64,000 nucleotides of DNA from assembly GCF_910591885.1 (NCBI RefSeq), contig NW_025963548.1, positions 5,323,501 to 5,387,500 of the forward strand. Reading direction: 5' to 3'. The DNA comes from Bombus terrestris (lineage: Eukaryota > Arthropoda > Insecta > Hymenoptera > Apidae). The translations under genes and the position numbers were made by a program. The stretch's first letter is position 1. The number at the start of each line of letters is the position of its first letter. The notes below the pieces were generated by a model. It had not been told where the DNA came from, searched no databases, and was given only the letters and a program-made list of their open reading frames with translations. Of this stretch, positions 15,306 to 29,029 are shown one piece after another.

Positions 15306-16322
15306 ATATTGCATCACTATAGGACGTATAACGTTATATTGCATCACTATAGGACGTATAGCGTCTAATACTATTGCGTTATAATGTATAACGGTATATT
15401 GCATCACCATGTGACGTATAACGTTTTGAACTATTACGTTATAACGCATAACGGTATATTGCATCACGCATAGGACGTATAACGTTACATTGCATCACTA
15501 TAGGACGTATAACGTTATATTGCATCACTATAGGACGTATAACGCTATATTGCATCACTATAGGACGTGTAATGTTATATTGCATTACTATTTGACGTAT
15601 AACGTTTTGTACTATTACGTAATAACGTATAACGTTATATTGCATCACTATATGAAGTATACCGTTATGAACTATTACATTATAACGTATAACGTTATAT
15701 TGCATCACCATGTGACGTATAAAGTTTTGTACTATTACGTAATATCGTATAACGTTATATTGCATCACTATAGGACGTATAACGTTATATTGCATCACTA
15801 CATGAAGCATACCGTTATGAACTATTACATTATACCGTATAACGTTATATTGCATCACCATGTGACGTATAACGTTTTGTACTATTACATAGTAACGTAT
15901 AACGTTATATTGCATCACAATAGGACGTGTAACGTCATATTGCATCACTATATGACGTATAACGTTATGATCTATGACGTTGTAACACCTAACGTTATAT
16001 TGCATCACTATAGAACGTATAACGTCATATTGCATCACTATATGACGTATAACGTTATATATTATTGCGCTATGAAGGAATAACTTTATATTGCACCACT
16101 ATATGATGTATAACGGTATATTGCGTCACTATATGACGTATAACGTTTTGTACTATTACGTAATAACGAATAACGTTATATTGCTTCACTATATGATGTT
16201 TAGCGTTTTGAACCACTACGTAATAACGAATAACTTTAATTGCATCAGTATATGACGTATAACGTTATGAACTATTACATTATAACGTATAACGTTATAT
16301 TGCATCACTATAGGACGTATAA
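15306..16322 (+). repeat. Duplicated block (copy at 24,054-25,068)
   Basis: About 1.0 kb containing J31 (15,465), a short L-like module ending acatagtaacg, D and E31 (16,072) is repeated 8,748 bp downstream. The distal part differs by a 2-bp loss: taactttaattg here against taacttatttg there. Confidence 0.87.
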
Positions 16323-16642
16323 CATTATATTGCATCACTATATGACGTATAACGTTATGAACTATTACGTTATAACGCATAACGTTATGTTGCAACACTA
16401 TAGGACGTATAGCGTCATATTCTATTGCGTTATAATGTATAACGGTATATTCCATCACTATATGACGCATAACGTTATGAACCATTACGTTATAACGCAT
16501 AACGTTATATTGCATCACTATTGGACGTATAACGTTATATTGCATTACTATATGACGTATAACGTTATAAACTATTGTGTTATAATGTATAACGGTATAT
16601 TGCACCACTATATGACGTACAACGTTATGAACTATTACGTTG

Positions 16643-17330
16643 TAACGCATAACGTTGTATTGCATTGCTATATGACGTATAACGTTATGAACTATTACGT
16701 TATAACGCATAACGATATATTGCAACACTAAAGGACGTATAGCGTCATATACTATTGCGTTATAATGTATAACGGTATATTCCATCACTATATGACGCAT
16801 AACGTTATGAACCATTACGTTATAACGCATAACGTTATATTGGATCACTATAGGACGTATAACGTTATATTGCATTACTATATGACGTATAACGTTATAA
16901 ACTATTGTGTTATGATGTATAACGGTATATTGCACCACTATATGACGTACAACGTTATGAACTATTACGCTGTAACGCATAACGTTATATTGCATTACTA
17001 TATGACGTATAACGTTATGAACTATTACGTTGTAACGCATAACGTTATATTGCATTACTATATGACGTATAACGTTATGAACTATTACGTTATAACGCAT
17101 AACGTTATATTGCATTACTATATGACGTATAACGTTATGAACTATTACGTTGTAACGCATAGCGTTATATTGCATTACTATATGACGCATAACGTTATGA
17201 ACTATTACGTTATAACGCATAACGGTATATTGCATCACGCATAGGACGTATAACGTTACATTGCATCATTATAGGACGGTTAAGGTTATATTGCATCACT
17301 AAAGGACTTATAACGTTATATTGCATCACT
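16643..17330 (+). repeat. Duplicated block (copy at 26,438-27,125)
   Basis: 688 bp here match 26,438-27,125 at a constant offset of 9,795. The block includes an acactaaagg A, a five-dimer A-B run (16,926-17,225), J31 (17,236) and the cactaaaggactt monomer. Confidence 0.88.
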
Positions 17331-18524
17331 ATAGGACGTATAGCGTCTAATACTATTGCGCTATAATGTATAACGGTATATTGCATCACTATATGACGTA
17401 CAACGTTATGAACTATTACGTTGTAACGCGTGACGTTATATTGCATCACTATAGGACGTGTAACGTTATATTGCATCACTATAGGACGTATAGCGTCTAA
17501 TACTATTGCGTTATAATGTATAACGGTATATTGCATCACTATATGACGTATAACGTTTTGTACTATTACGTAATAACGAATAACGTTATATTGCTTCACT
17601 ATATGATGTTTAGCGTTTTGAACTTTAATTGCATCAGTATATGACGTATAACGTTATGAACTATTACATTATAACCTATAACGTTATATTGCATCACTAT
17701 AGGACGTATAACATTATATTGCATCACTATATGACGTATAACGTTATGAACTATTACGTTATAACGCATAACGTTATGCTGCAACACTATAGGACGTATA
17801 GCGTCATATTCTATTTCGTTAAAATGTATAACGGTATATTCCATCACTATATGACGCATAACGTTATGAACCATTACGTTATAACGCATAACGTTATATT
17901 GCATCACTATAGGACGTATAACGTTATATTGCATTACTATATGACGTATAACGTTATAAACTATTGTGTTATAATGTATAACGGTATATTGCACCACTAT
18001 ATGACGTACAACGTTATGAACTATTACGTTGTAACGCATAACGTTATATTGCATCACTATAGGACGTATAACGTTATATTGCGATACTATATGACGTATA
18101 ACGTTATAAACTATTGTGTTATAATATATAACGGTATATTGCACCACTATATGACGTACAACGTTATGAACTATTACGTTGTAACGCATAACGTTATATT
18201 GCATTACTATATGACGTATAACGTTATGAACTACTACGTTGTAACGCATAACGTTATATTGCATTACTATATGACGTATAACGTTATGAACTATTACGTT
18301 ATAACGCATAACGTTATATTGCATCACTATAGGACGTATAAGGTCATATTGCATTACTATATGACGTATAACGTTATGAACTATTACGTTATAACGCATA
18401 ACGTTATATTGCATCACTATAGGACGTATAGCGGTATATTGCATCACTATATGAAGTATACCGTTATGAACTATTACGTTATAACGTATAACGTTATATT
18501 GCACCAGTATATGATGTATTCCAT
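17331..18524 (+). repeat. Mixed satellite segment with dimer runs
   Basis: The segment holds A, C, D-free B monomers, the 21-bp-deletion fusion (~17,613) and A-B dimer runs between about 17.9 and 18.4 kb. Similar order is seen near 20.5-20.85, 21.9-22.2 and 57.3-57.86 kb. Nothing other than satellite is present. Confidence 0.85.
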
Positions 18525-18706
18525 TATGAACTATTACAATTATAACGCATAACGTTATATTGCATCACTATAGGACGTACATCGTTATATTGCATTACTA
18601 TATGACGCATAACGTTATGAACTGTTACGTTATAACGCATAACGGTATATTGCATCACGCATAGGACGTATAACGTTACATTGCATCATTATAGGACGAT
18701 TAACGT
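18525..18706 (+). repeat. N module 1 (short form)
   Basis: The N module runs from the acaattataacg B31 monomer through a B with actgttacg and J31 (18,656) to an A with ggacgattaacg. This copy is 182 bp, 120 bp (four monomers) shorter than the other three, joined through an A with tacatcg. Confidence 0.87.
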
Positions 18707-19127
18707 TATATTGCATCACTATAGGACGTATAACGTTATATTGCATCACTATAGGACGTATAGCGTCATATACTATTGCGCTATAATGTATAACGGTATA
18801 TTGCATCACTATATGACGTACAACGTTATGAACTATTACGTTGTAACGCATAACGTTATATTGCATCACTATAGGACGTATAACGTTATATTGCATCACT
18901 ATAGGACGTATAGCGTCTAATACTATTGCGTTATAATGTATAACGGTATATTGCATCACTATATGACGTATAACGTTATGAACTATTACGTTATAACGCA
19001 TAACGGTATATTGCATCACGCATAGGAAGTATAACTTTATATTGCATCACTATAGGACGTATAACGTTATATTGCATCACTATAGGACGTATAACGTTAT
19101 ATTGCATCACTATAGGACGTGTAATGT

Positions 19128-19517
19128 TATATTGCATCACTATTTGACGTATAACGTTTTGTACTATTGCGTAATAACGTATAGCGTTACATTGCATCAC
19201 TATAGGACATATAACGTTATATTGCATCACTATAGGACATATAACGTTATATTGCATCACTATATGACGTATACCGTTATGAACTACTACATTATAACCT
19301 ATAACGTTATATTGCATCACCATGTGACGTATAAAGTTTTGTACTATTACGTGATATCGTATAACGCTATATGGCATCACAATAGGACGTATAACGTTAT
19401 ATTGCATCACTTCATGAAGTATACCGTTATGAACTATTACAGTATACCGTATAACGTTATAATGCATCACCATGTGACGTATAACGTTTTGTACTATTAC
19501 GTAGTAACGTATAACGT
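19128..19517 (+). repeat. L module 6 (13 monomers)
   Basis: The signature is cacttcatgaag at 19,409, with g where L1-L5 have c. The internal B' reads gatatcgtataacgc. It lacks the actacatgaag section. Confidence 0.88.
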
Positions 19518-19520
19518 TAT

Positions 19521-19825
19521 ATTGCATCACTATAGGACGTATAACGTTATATTGCAAAACTATATGACGTATAGCGTCTAATACTATTGCGTTATAATGT
19601 ATAACGTTATATTGCATCACTATATGAGGTATAACGTTATATGGTACTACGTTATAACGCATAACGTTATATTGCATCACCATGTGACGTATAACGCTTT
19701 GTACTATTACGTAGTAACGTAAAACGTTATATTGCATCACTATAGGACGTATAACATTATATTGCCATACTATATGACGTATATCGTTATATGCTACTAC
19801 GTTATAACGCATAACGTTATATTGC
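19521..19825 (+). repeat. K module 2
   Basis: The signature gcaaaactatatg is at about 19,554. Private changes are tgaggtataacg (19,626) and tatatcgttat (19,782). Confidence 0.85.
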
Positions 19826-21229
19826 ATTACTATATGACGTATAACGTTATGAACTATTACGTTATAACGCATAACGTTATATTGCCTCACTATATGACGT
19901 ATAACGTGTTGTTCTATTACCTAATAACGTATAACGTTATATTGCATCACTATAGGACGTATAACGTTATATTGCATCACTATATCAAGTATACCGTTAT
20001 GAACTACTACATTATAACGTATAACGTTATATTGCATCACCATGTGACGTATAACGTTTTGTACCATTACGTAATAGTCTATAACGTTATATTGCATCAC
20101 TATAGGACGTATAACGTTATATTGCATTACTATATGACGTATAACGTTATGAACTATTACGTTATAACGCATAACGTTATGTTGCGACACTATAGGACGT
20201 ATAGCGTCATATTCTATTGCGTTATAACGTATAACGGTATATTGCATCACTATATGACGTACAACGTTATGAAATATTACGTTGTAACACATAACGTTAT
20301 ACTGCATCACTATAGGACGTATAACGTTATATTGCATCACTATAGGACGTATAGCGTCTAATACTATTGCGTTATAATGTATAACGGTATATTGCATCAC
20401 CATGTGACGTATAACGTTTTGAACTATTACGTTATAACGCATAACGGTATATTGCATCACGCATAGGACGTATAACGTTACATTGCATCACTATAGGACG
20501 TATAACGTTATATTGCAATACTATATGACGTATAACGTTATAAACTATTGTGTTATAATGTATAACGGTATATTGCACCACTATATGACGTACAACGTTA
20601 TGAACTATTACGTTGTAACGCATAACGTTATATTGCATTACTATATGACGTATAACGTTATGAACTACTACGTTGTAACGCACAACGTTATATTGCATTA
20701 CTATATGACGTATAACGTTATGAACTATTACGTTATAACGCATAACGTTATATTGCATCACTATAGGACGTATAACGTCATATTGCATTACTATATGACG
20801 TATAACGTTATGAACTATTACGTTATAACGCATAACGTTATATTGCATCACTATAGGACGTATAGCGTCATATACTATTGCGCTATAATGTATAACGGTA
20901 TATTGCATCACTATATGACGTACAACGTTATGAACTATTACGTTGTAACGCATAACGTTATATTGCATCACTATAGGACGTATAACGTTATATTGCATCA
21001 CTATAGGACGTATAGCGTCTAATACCATTGCGTTATAATGTATAACGGTATATTGCATCACTATATGACGTATAACGTTATGAACTATTACGTTATAACG
21101 CATAACGGTATATTGCATCACGCATAGGAAGTATAACTTTATATTGCATCACTATAGGACGTATAACGTTATATTGCATCACTATAGGACGTATAACGTT
21201 ATATTGCATCACTATAGGACGTGTAATGT

Positions 21230-21589
21230 TATATTGCATCACTATTTGACGTATAACGTTTTGTACTATTGCGTAATAACGTATAGCGTTACATTGCATC
21301 ACTATAGGACATATAACGTTATATTGCATCTCTATATGACGTATACCGTTATGAACTACTACATTATAACCTATAACGTTATATTGCATCACCATGTGAC
21401 GTATAAAGTTTTGTACTATTACGTGATATCGTATAACGCTATATGGCATCACAATAGGACGTATAACGTTAAATTGCATCACTTCATGAAGTATACCGTT
21501 ATGAACTATTACAGTATACCGTATAACGTTATAATGCATCACCATGTGACGTATAACGTTTTGTACTATTACGTAGTAACGTATAACGT
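21230..21589 (+). repeat. L module 7 (12 monomers)
   Basis: The signature is at 21,480 with the same g change as L6, confirming that L6 and L7 are sister copies. Confidence 0.88.
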
Positions 21590-21592
21590 TAT

Positions 21593-21897
21593 ATTGCATC
21601 ACTATAGGACGTATAACGTTATATTGCAAAACTATATGACGTATAGCGTCTAATACTATTGCGTTATAATGTATAACGTTATATTGCATCACTATATGAC
21701 GTATAACGTTATATGGTACTACGTTATAACGCATAACGTTATATTGCATCACCATGTGACGTATAACGTTTTGTACTATTACGTAGTAACGTAAAACGTT
21801 ATATTGCATCACTATAGGACGTATAACATTATATTGCCATACTATATGACGTATAACGTTATATGCTACTACGTTATAACGCATAACGTTATATTGC
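21593..21897 (+). repeat. K module 3
   Basis: Third copy of the aaaac/atggtac/gtaaaacg/gccatac module. It passes into A-B dimers instead of the gcctcac unit seen after K2. Confidence 0.84.
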
Positions 21898-22219
21898 ATT
21901 ACTATATGACGTATAACGTTATGAACTACTACGTTGTAACGCATAACGTTATATTGCATTACTATATGACGTATAACGTTATGAACTATTACGTTATAAC
22001 GCATAACGTTATATTGCATCACTATAGGACGTATAACGTCATATTGCATTACTATATGACGTATAACGTTATGAACTATTACGTTATAACGCATAACGTT
22101 ATATTGCATCACTATAGGACGTATAGCGGTATATTGCATCACTATATGAAGTATACCGTTATGAACTATTACGTTATAACGTATAACGTTATATTGCACC
22201 ACTATATGAAGTATTCCGT

Positions 22220-22521
22220 TATGAACTATTACAATTATAACGCATAACGTTATATTGCATCACTATAGGACGTACAACGTTATATTGCATTACTATATGA
22301 CGTATAACGTTATGAACTATTACGTTATAACGCATAACGTTATGTTGCAACACTATAGGACGTATAGCGTCATATTCTATTGCGTTATAATGTATATCGG
22401 TATATTGCATCACTATATGACGCATAACGTTATGAACTGTTACGTTATAACGCATAACGGTATATTGCATCACGCATAGGACGTATAACGTTACATTGCA
22501 TCATTATAGGACGATTAACGT
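22220..22521 (+). repeat. N module 2
   Basis: A 302-bp N module with B31 near 22,231, C, an actgttacg B, J31 at 22,471 and the gattaacg A. A private change is gtatatcgg near 22,392. Confidence 0.87.
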
Positions 22522-22973
22522 TATATTGCATCACTATAGGACGTATAACGTTATATTGCATCACTATAGGACGTATAGCGTCATATACTATTGCGTTATA
22601 ATGTATAACGGTATATTGCATCACTATATGACGTATAACGTTATGAACTATTACGTTATAACGCATAACGGTATATTGCATCACGCATAGGAAGTATAAC
22701 TTTATATTGCATCACTATAGGACGTATAACGTTATATTGCATCACTATAGGACGTATAGCGTCTAATACTATTGCGTTATAATGTATAACGGTATATTGC
22801 ATCACTATATGACGTATAACGTTATGAACTATTACGTTATAACGCATAACTGTATATTGCATCTCGCATAGGAAGTATAACTTTATATTGCATCACTATA
22901 GGACGTATAACGTTATATTGCATCACTATAGGACGTATAACTTTATATTGCATCACTATAGGACGTGTAATGT

Positions 22974-23483
22974 TATATTGCATCACTATTTGACGTATAA
23001 CGTTTTGTACTATTGCGTAATAACGTATAGCGTTACATTGCATCACTATAGGACATATAACGTTATATTGCATCACTATATGACGTATACCGTTATGAAC
23101 TACTACATTATAACCTATAACGTTATATTGCATCACCATGTGACGTATAAAGTTTTGTACTATTACGTAATATCGTATAACGTTATATTGCATCACTATA
23201 GGACGTATAACGTTATATTGCATCACTACATGAAGTATACCGTTATGAACTATTACATTATACCGTATAACGTTATATTGCATCACCATGTGACGTATAA
23301 AGTTTTGTACTATTACGTGATATCCTATAACGCTATATGGCATCACTATAGGACGTATAACGTTATATTGCATCACTTCATGAACTATACCGTTATGAAC
23401 TATTACAGTATACCGTATAACGTTATATTGCACCACCATGTGACGTATAACGTTTTGTACTATTACGTAGTAACGTATAACGT
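22974..23483 (+). repeat. L module 8 (17 monomers)
   Basis: The signature is at 23,374 and the layout is that of L2. It is the last L module before a gap of about 21 kb. It is followed directly by the gttgcaac/S29 block. Confidence 0.9.
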
Positions 23484-24148
23484 TATATTGCATCACTATA
23501 GGACGTATAACGTTATATTGCAACACTATATGACGTATAACGTTATATGCTACTACGTTATAACGCATAACGTTATATTGCATTACTATATGACGTATAA
23601 CGTTATGAACTATTACGTTATAACGCATAACGTTATATTGCCTCACTATATGACGTATAACGTGTTGTTCTATTACGTAATAACGTATAACGTTATATTG
23701 CATCACTATCGACATATAACGTTATATTGCATCACTATATCAAGTATACCGTTATGAACTACTACATTATAACGTATAACGTTATATTGCATCACCATGT
23801 GACGTATAACGTTTTGTACCATTACGTAATAAGGTATAACGTTATATTGCATCACTATAGGACGTATAACGTTATATTGCATTACTATATGACGTATAAC
23901 GTTATGAACTATTACGTTATAACGCATAACGTTATGTTGCAACACTATAGGACGTATAGCGTCATATTCTATTGCGTTATAATGTATAACGGGATATTCC
24001 ATCACTATATGACGCATAACGTTATGAACTATTACGTTATAACGCATAACGGTATATTGCATCACTATAGGACGTATAACGTTATATTGCATCACTATAG
24101 GACGTATAGCGTCTAATACTATTGCGTTATAATGTATAACGGTATATT
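23478..24148 (+). repeat. Duplicated block (copy at 25,037-25,707)
   Basis: 671 bp, including S29 (23,704), match 25,037-25,707 at offset 1,559. The block is also related to 1-690 and 4,034-4,723. Here a plain A monomer replaces the J31 found at 570-600. Confidence 0.87.
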
Positions 24149-25068
24149 GCATCACCATGTGACGTATAACGTTTTGAACTATTACGTTATAACGCATAAC
24201 GGTATATTGCATCACGCATAGGACGTATAACGTTACATTGCATCACTATAGGACGTATAACGTTATATTGCATCACTATAGGACGTATAACGCTATATTG
24301 CATCACTATAGGACGTGTAATGTTATATTGCATTACTATTTGACGTATAACGTTTTGTACTATTACGTAATAACGTATAACGTTATATTGCATCACTATA
24401 TGATGTATACCGTTATGAACTATTACATTATAACGTATTACGTTATATTGCATCACCATGTGACGTATAAAGTTTTGTACTATTACGTAATATCGTATAA
24501 CGTTATATTGCATCACTATAGGACGTATAACGTTATATTGCATCACTACATGAAGTATACCGTTATGAACTATTACATTATACCGTATAACGTCATATTG
24601 CATCACCATGTGACGTATAACGTTTTGTACTATTACATAGTAACGTATAACGTTATATTGCATCACAATAGGACGTATAACGTCATATTGCATCACTATA
24701 TGACGTATAACGTTATGATCTATGACGTTGTAACACCTAACGTTATATTGCATCACTATAGAACGTATAACGTCATATTGCATCACTATATGACGTATAA
24801 CGTTATATATTATTGCGCTATGAAGGAATAACTTTATATTGCACCACTATATGATGTATAACGGTATATTGCGTCACTATATGACGTATAACGTTTTGTA
24901 CTATTACGTAATAACGAATAACGTTATATTGCTTCACTATATGATGTTTAGCGTTTTGAACCACTACGTAATAACGAATAACTTATTTGCATCAGTATAT
25001 GACGTATAACGTTATGAACTATTACATTATAACGTATAACGTTATATTGCATCACTATAGGACGTATA
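24054..25068 (+). repeat. Second copy of the 15,306-16,322 block
   Basis: J31 at 24,213 and E31 at 24,820 keep the 8,748-bp offset. The small acttatttgc change here was copied again at 25,819, so the local 838-bp duplication is younger. Confidence 0.87.
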
Positions 25069-25070
25069 AC
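24870..25070 (+). repeat. Local duplication (copy at 25,708-25,908)
   Basis: About 200 bp with gatgtttagcg and the acttatttgc junction recurs 838 bp downstream, bracketing the 25,037-25,707 block. Confidence 0.82.
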
Positions 25071-25707
25071 GTTATATTGCAACACTATATGACGTATAAC
25101 GTTATATGCTACTACGTTATAACGCATAACGTTATATTGCATTACTATATGACGTATAACGTTATGAACTATTACGTTATAACGCATAACGTTATATTGC
25201 CTCACTATATGACGTATAACGTGTTGTTCTATTACGTAATAACGTATAACGTTATATTGCATCACTATCGACATATAACGTTATATTGCATCACTATATC
25301 AAGTATACCGTTATGAACTACTACATTATAACGTATAACGTTATATTGCATCACCATGTGACGTATAACGTTTTGTACCACTACGTAATAAGGTATAACG
25401 TTATATTGCATCACTATAGGACGTATAACGTTATATTGCATTACTATATGACGTATAACGTTATGAACTATTACGTTATAACGCATAACGTTATGTTGCA
25501 ACACTATAGGACGTATAGCGTCATATTCTATTGCGTTATAATGTATAACGGGATATTCCATCACTATATGACGCATAACGTTATGAACTATTACGTTATA
25601 ACGCATAACGGTATATTGCATCACTATAGGACGTATAACGTTATATTGCATCACTATAGGACGTATAGCGTCTAATACTATTGCGTTATAATGTATAACG
25701 GTATATT
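25037..25707 (+). repeat. Second copy of the 23,478-24,148 block
   Basis: S29 is at 25,263. A small difference is ccactacg near 25,378 against ccattacg in the first copy. Confidence 0.87.
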
Positions 25708-25908
25708 GCGTCACTATATGACGTATAACGTTTTGTACTATTACGTAATAACGAATAACGTTATATTGCTTCACTATATGATGTTTAGCGTTTTGAACCA
25801 CTACGTAATAACGAATAACTTATTTGCATCAGTATATGACGTATAACGTTATGAACTATTACATTATAACGTATAACGTTATATTGCATCACTATAGGAC
25901 GTATAACA
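25708..25908 (+). repeat. Second copy of the 24,870-25,070 segment
   Basis: It shares the acttatttgc change (25,819), which occurs at only these two places. Confidence 0.82.
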
Positions 25909-26180
25909 TTATATTGCATCACTATATGACGTATAACGTTATGAACTATTACGTTATAACGCATAACGTTATGTTGCAACACTATAGGACGTATAGCGTC
26001 ATATTCTATTGCGTTATAATGTATAACGGTATATTCCATCACTATATGACGCATAACGTTATGAACTATTACGTTATAACGCATAACGGTATATTGCATC
26101 ACGCATAGGACGTATAACGTTACATTGCATCACTATAGGACGTTTAACGTTATATTGCATCACTATAGGACGTATAACGT

Positions 26181-26360
26181 TATATTGCATCACTATAGGA
26201 CGTATAGCGTCATATACTATTGCGCTATAATGTATAACGTTATGTAGCAACACTATAGGACGTATAGCGTCATATACTATTGCGCTATAATGTATAACGT
26301 TATGTTGCAACACTATAGGACGTATAGCGTCATATTCTATTGCGTTACAATGTATAACGG
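26181..26360 (+). repeat. Three tandem 60-bp A-C dimers
   Basis: Three A monomers ending tagcgt, each followed by a C monomer, stand in a row. The first two C monomers end cgt instead of cgg. Elsewhere A-C pairs are single, so this is a local expansion of an A-C dimer. Confidence 0.85.
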
Positions 26361-26437
26361 TATATTCCATCACTATATGACGCATAACGTTATGAACCAT
26401 TACGTTATAACGCATAACGTTATATTGCATCACTATT

Positions 26438-27125
26438 GGACGTATAACGTTATGTTGCATTGCTATATGACGTATAACGTTATGAACTATTACGTTATAA
26501 CGCATAACGATATATTGCAACACTAAAGGACGTATAGCGTCATATACTATTGCGTTATAATGTATAACGGTATATTCCTACACTATATGACGCATAACGT
26601 TATGAACCATTACGTTATAACGCATAACGTTATATTGGATCACTATAGGACGTATAACGTTATATTGCATTACTATATGACGTATAACGTTATAAACTAT
26701 TGTGTTATGATGTATAACGGTATATTGCACCACTATATGACGTACAACGTTATGAACTATTACGCTGTAACGCATAACGTTATATTGCATTACTATATCA
26801 CGTATAACGTTATGAACTATTACGTTGTAACGCATAACGTTATATTGCATTACTATATGACGTATAACGTTATGAACTATTACGTTATAACGCGTAACGT
26901 TATATTGCATTACTATATGACGTATAACGTTATGAACTATTACGTTGTAACGCATAACGTTATATTGCATTACTATATGACGCATAACGTTATGAACTAT
27001 TACGTTATAACGCATAACGGTATATTGCATCACGCATAGGACGTATAACGTTACATTGCATCATTATAGGACGTTTAAAGTTATATTGCATCACTAAAGG
27101 ACTTATAACGTTATATTGCATCACT
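26438..27125 (+). repeat. Second copy of the 16,643-17,330 block
   Basis: Same monomer order, with J31 at 27,031. Private changes include ttcctacac near 26,577 and atatcacg near 26,796. Confidence 0.88.
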
Positions 27126-28208
27126 ATATCAAGTATAGCGTTATGAACTACTACATTATAACGTATAAAGTTATATTGCATCACCATGTGACGTATAACG
27201 TTTTCTACCATTACGTAATAAGGTATAACGTTATATTGCATCACTATAGGACGTATAACGTTATATTGCATTACTATATGACGTCTAACGTTATGAACTA
27301 TTACGTTATAACGCATAACGTTATGTTGCAACACTATAGGACGTATAGCGTCATATTCTATTGCGTTATAACGTATAACGGTATATTCCATCACCATATG
27401 ACGCATAACGTTATGGACTATTACGTTATAACGCATAACGGTATATTGCATCACGCATAGGACGTATAACGTTATATTGCATCACTATAGGACGTATAGC
27501 GTCATATACTATTGCGCTATAATGTATAACGGTATATTGCATCACTATATGACGTACAACGTTATGAAATATTACGTTGTAACGCATAACGTTATACTGC
27601 ATCACTATAGGACGTATAACGTTATATTGCATCACTATAGGACGTATAGCGTCATATACTATTGCGCTATAATGTATAACTGTACATTGCATCACTATAT
27701 GACGTACGACGTTATGAACTATTACGTTGTAACGTATAACGTTATATTGCATCACTATAGGACGTATAACATTATATTGCATCACTATAGGACGTATAAC
27801 GTTATATTGCATCACTATAGGACGTGTAATGTTATATTGCATCACTATTTGACGTATAACGTTTTGTACTATTACGTAATAACGTATAGCGTTACATTGC
27901 ATCACTATAGGACGTATAACGTTATATTGCATCACTATAAGAAGTATACCGTTATGAACTACTACATCATAACGTATAACGTTATATTGCATCACCATGT
28001 GACGTATAAAGTTTTGTACTATTACGTAATATCGTATAACGTTATATTGCATCACTATAGGACGTATAACGTTATATTGCATCACTACATGAAGTATACC
28101 GTTATGAACAATTACATTATACCGTATAACGTTATATTGCATCACCATGTGACGTATAACGTTTTGTACTATTACATAGTAACGTATAACGTTATATTGC
28201 ATCACTAT
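27112..28208 (+). repeat. Duplicated block (copy at 31,163-32,259)
   Basis: About 1.1 kb with J31 (27,452) and a short L-like module ending acatagtaacg matches 31,163-32,259 at offset 4,051. A third, shortened copy lies at about 34.3-35.2 kb. Private changes include tgtacattg near 27,682. Confidence 0.88.
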
Positions 28209-29029
28209 ATGACGTATAACGTTATATTGCATCACTATATGACGTATAACGTTAAATATTATTGCGCTATGAAGGAATAACTTTATATTGCACCACTATA
28301 TGATGTATAACGGTATATTGCGTCACTATATGACGTATAACGTTTTGTACTATTACGTAATAACGAATAACGTTATATTGCTTCACTATATGATGTTTAG
28401 CGTTTTGAACCAGTACGTAATAACGAATAACTTTAATTGCATCAGTATATGACGTATAACGTTATGAACTATTACATTATAACGTATAACGTTATATTGC
28501 ATCACTATAGGACGTATAACATTATATTGCATCACTATATGACGTATAACGTTATGAACTATTACGTTATAACGCAGAACGTTATGTTGCAACACTATAG
28601 GACGTATAGCGTCATATTCTATTGCGTTATAATGTATAACGTTATATTCCATCACTCTATGACGCATAACGTTATGAACCATTACGTTATAACGCATAAC
28701 GTTATATTGCATCACTATTGGACGTATAACGTTATATTGCATTACTATATGACGTATAACGTTATGAACTATTACGTTATAACGCATAACGTTATATTGC
28801 ATCACTATAGTACGTATAACGTCATATTGCATTACTATATGACGTATAACGTTATGAACTATTACGTTATAACGCATAACGTTATATTGCATCACTATAG
28901 GACGTATAGCGGTATATTGCATCACTATAAGACGTATAGCGGTATATTGCATCACTATATGAAGTATACCGTTATGAACTATTACGTTATAACGTATAAC
29001 GTTATATTGCACTATATGAAGTATTCCGT

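Larger units (their letters stand above)
8761..15652 (+). repeat. Large HOR block, copy 2
   Basis: This is the downstream copy of 461-6,994. It gained ~239 bp of A-B dimers (9.47-10.01 kb) and ~238 bp around 10.6-11.26 kb that includes two U29 monomers. It lost 149 bp near 13,035, equal to the S29 monomer plus four 30-mers (4,254-4,402 region of copy 1). It gained one monomer near 14.9 kb. Differences are therefore mostly gains or losses of whole monomers. Confidence 0.9.
2702..17634 (+). repeat. Fused monomer with 21-bp deletion, 3 sites
   Basis: At about 2,705, 11,482 and 17,613 the sequence reads gaactttaattgcatcag. Intact versions near 16,209 and 28,402 carry 21 extra bases (cactacg...gaataac) between gaac and tttaatt. 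The deleted stretch ends in aac and is preceded by aac, so the break lies in a 3-bp direct repeat. Related copies at 24,981 and 25,819 keep the 21 bp but read acttatttgc. Confidence 0.82.
18740..19855 (+). repeat. Duplicated block (copy at 20,842-21,927)
   Basis: About 1.1 kb with J31 (19,017), L6 and K2 recurs at offset 2,102, falling to 2,072 after one monomer. This copy has two successive ggacatataacg A monomers (19,201-19,260) where the other has one. Confidence 0.9.
20842..21927 (+). repeat. Second copy of the 18,740-19,855 block
   Basis: It carries J31 at 21,119, L7 and K3 in the same order. Small changes include catctctatatg near 21,329 and aaattgcatc near 21,471. Confidence 0.9.
1052..28284 (+). 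repeat. E31: 31-bp gaaggaataact monomer, 7 sites
   Basis: This divergent B-like monomer begins tatatattattgcg and carries atgaaggaataact. The atgaagg motif starts at 1068, 2482, 9368, 11259, 16072, 24820 and 28269. None was seen after 28.3 kb. The downstream A monomer carries gatgtataacg or gatgcataacg. It ends open frames on the + strand with a taa. Confidence 0.9.

Noticed and set aside
17803..17850. CENP-B box-like sequence (tttcg followed by a cgg further on)
   Set aside because: The required TTCG-4-A-2-CGGG spacing is not met; the cgg lies too far away and lacks the third G in most copies.
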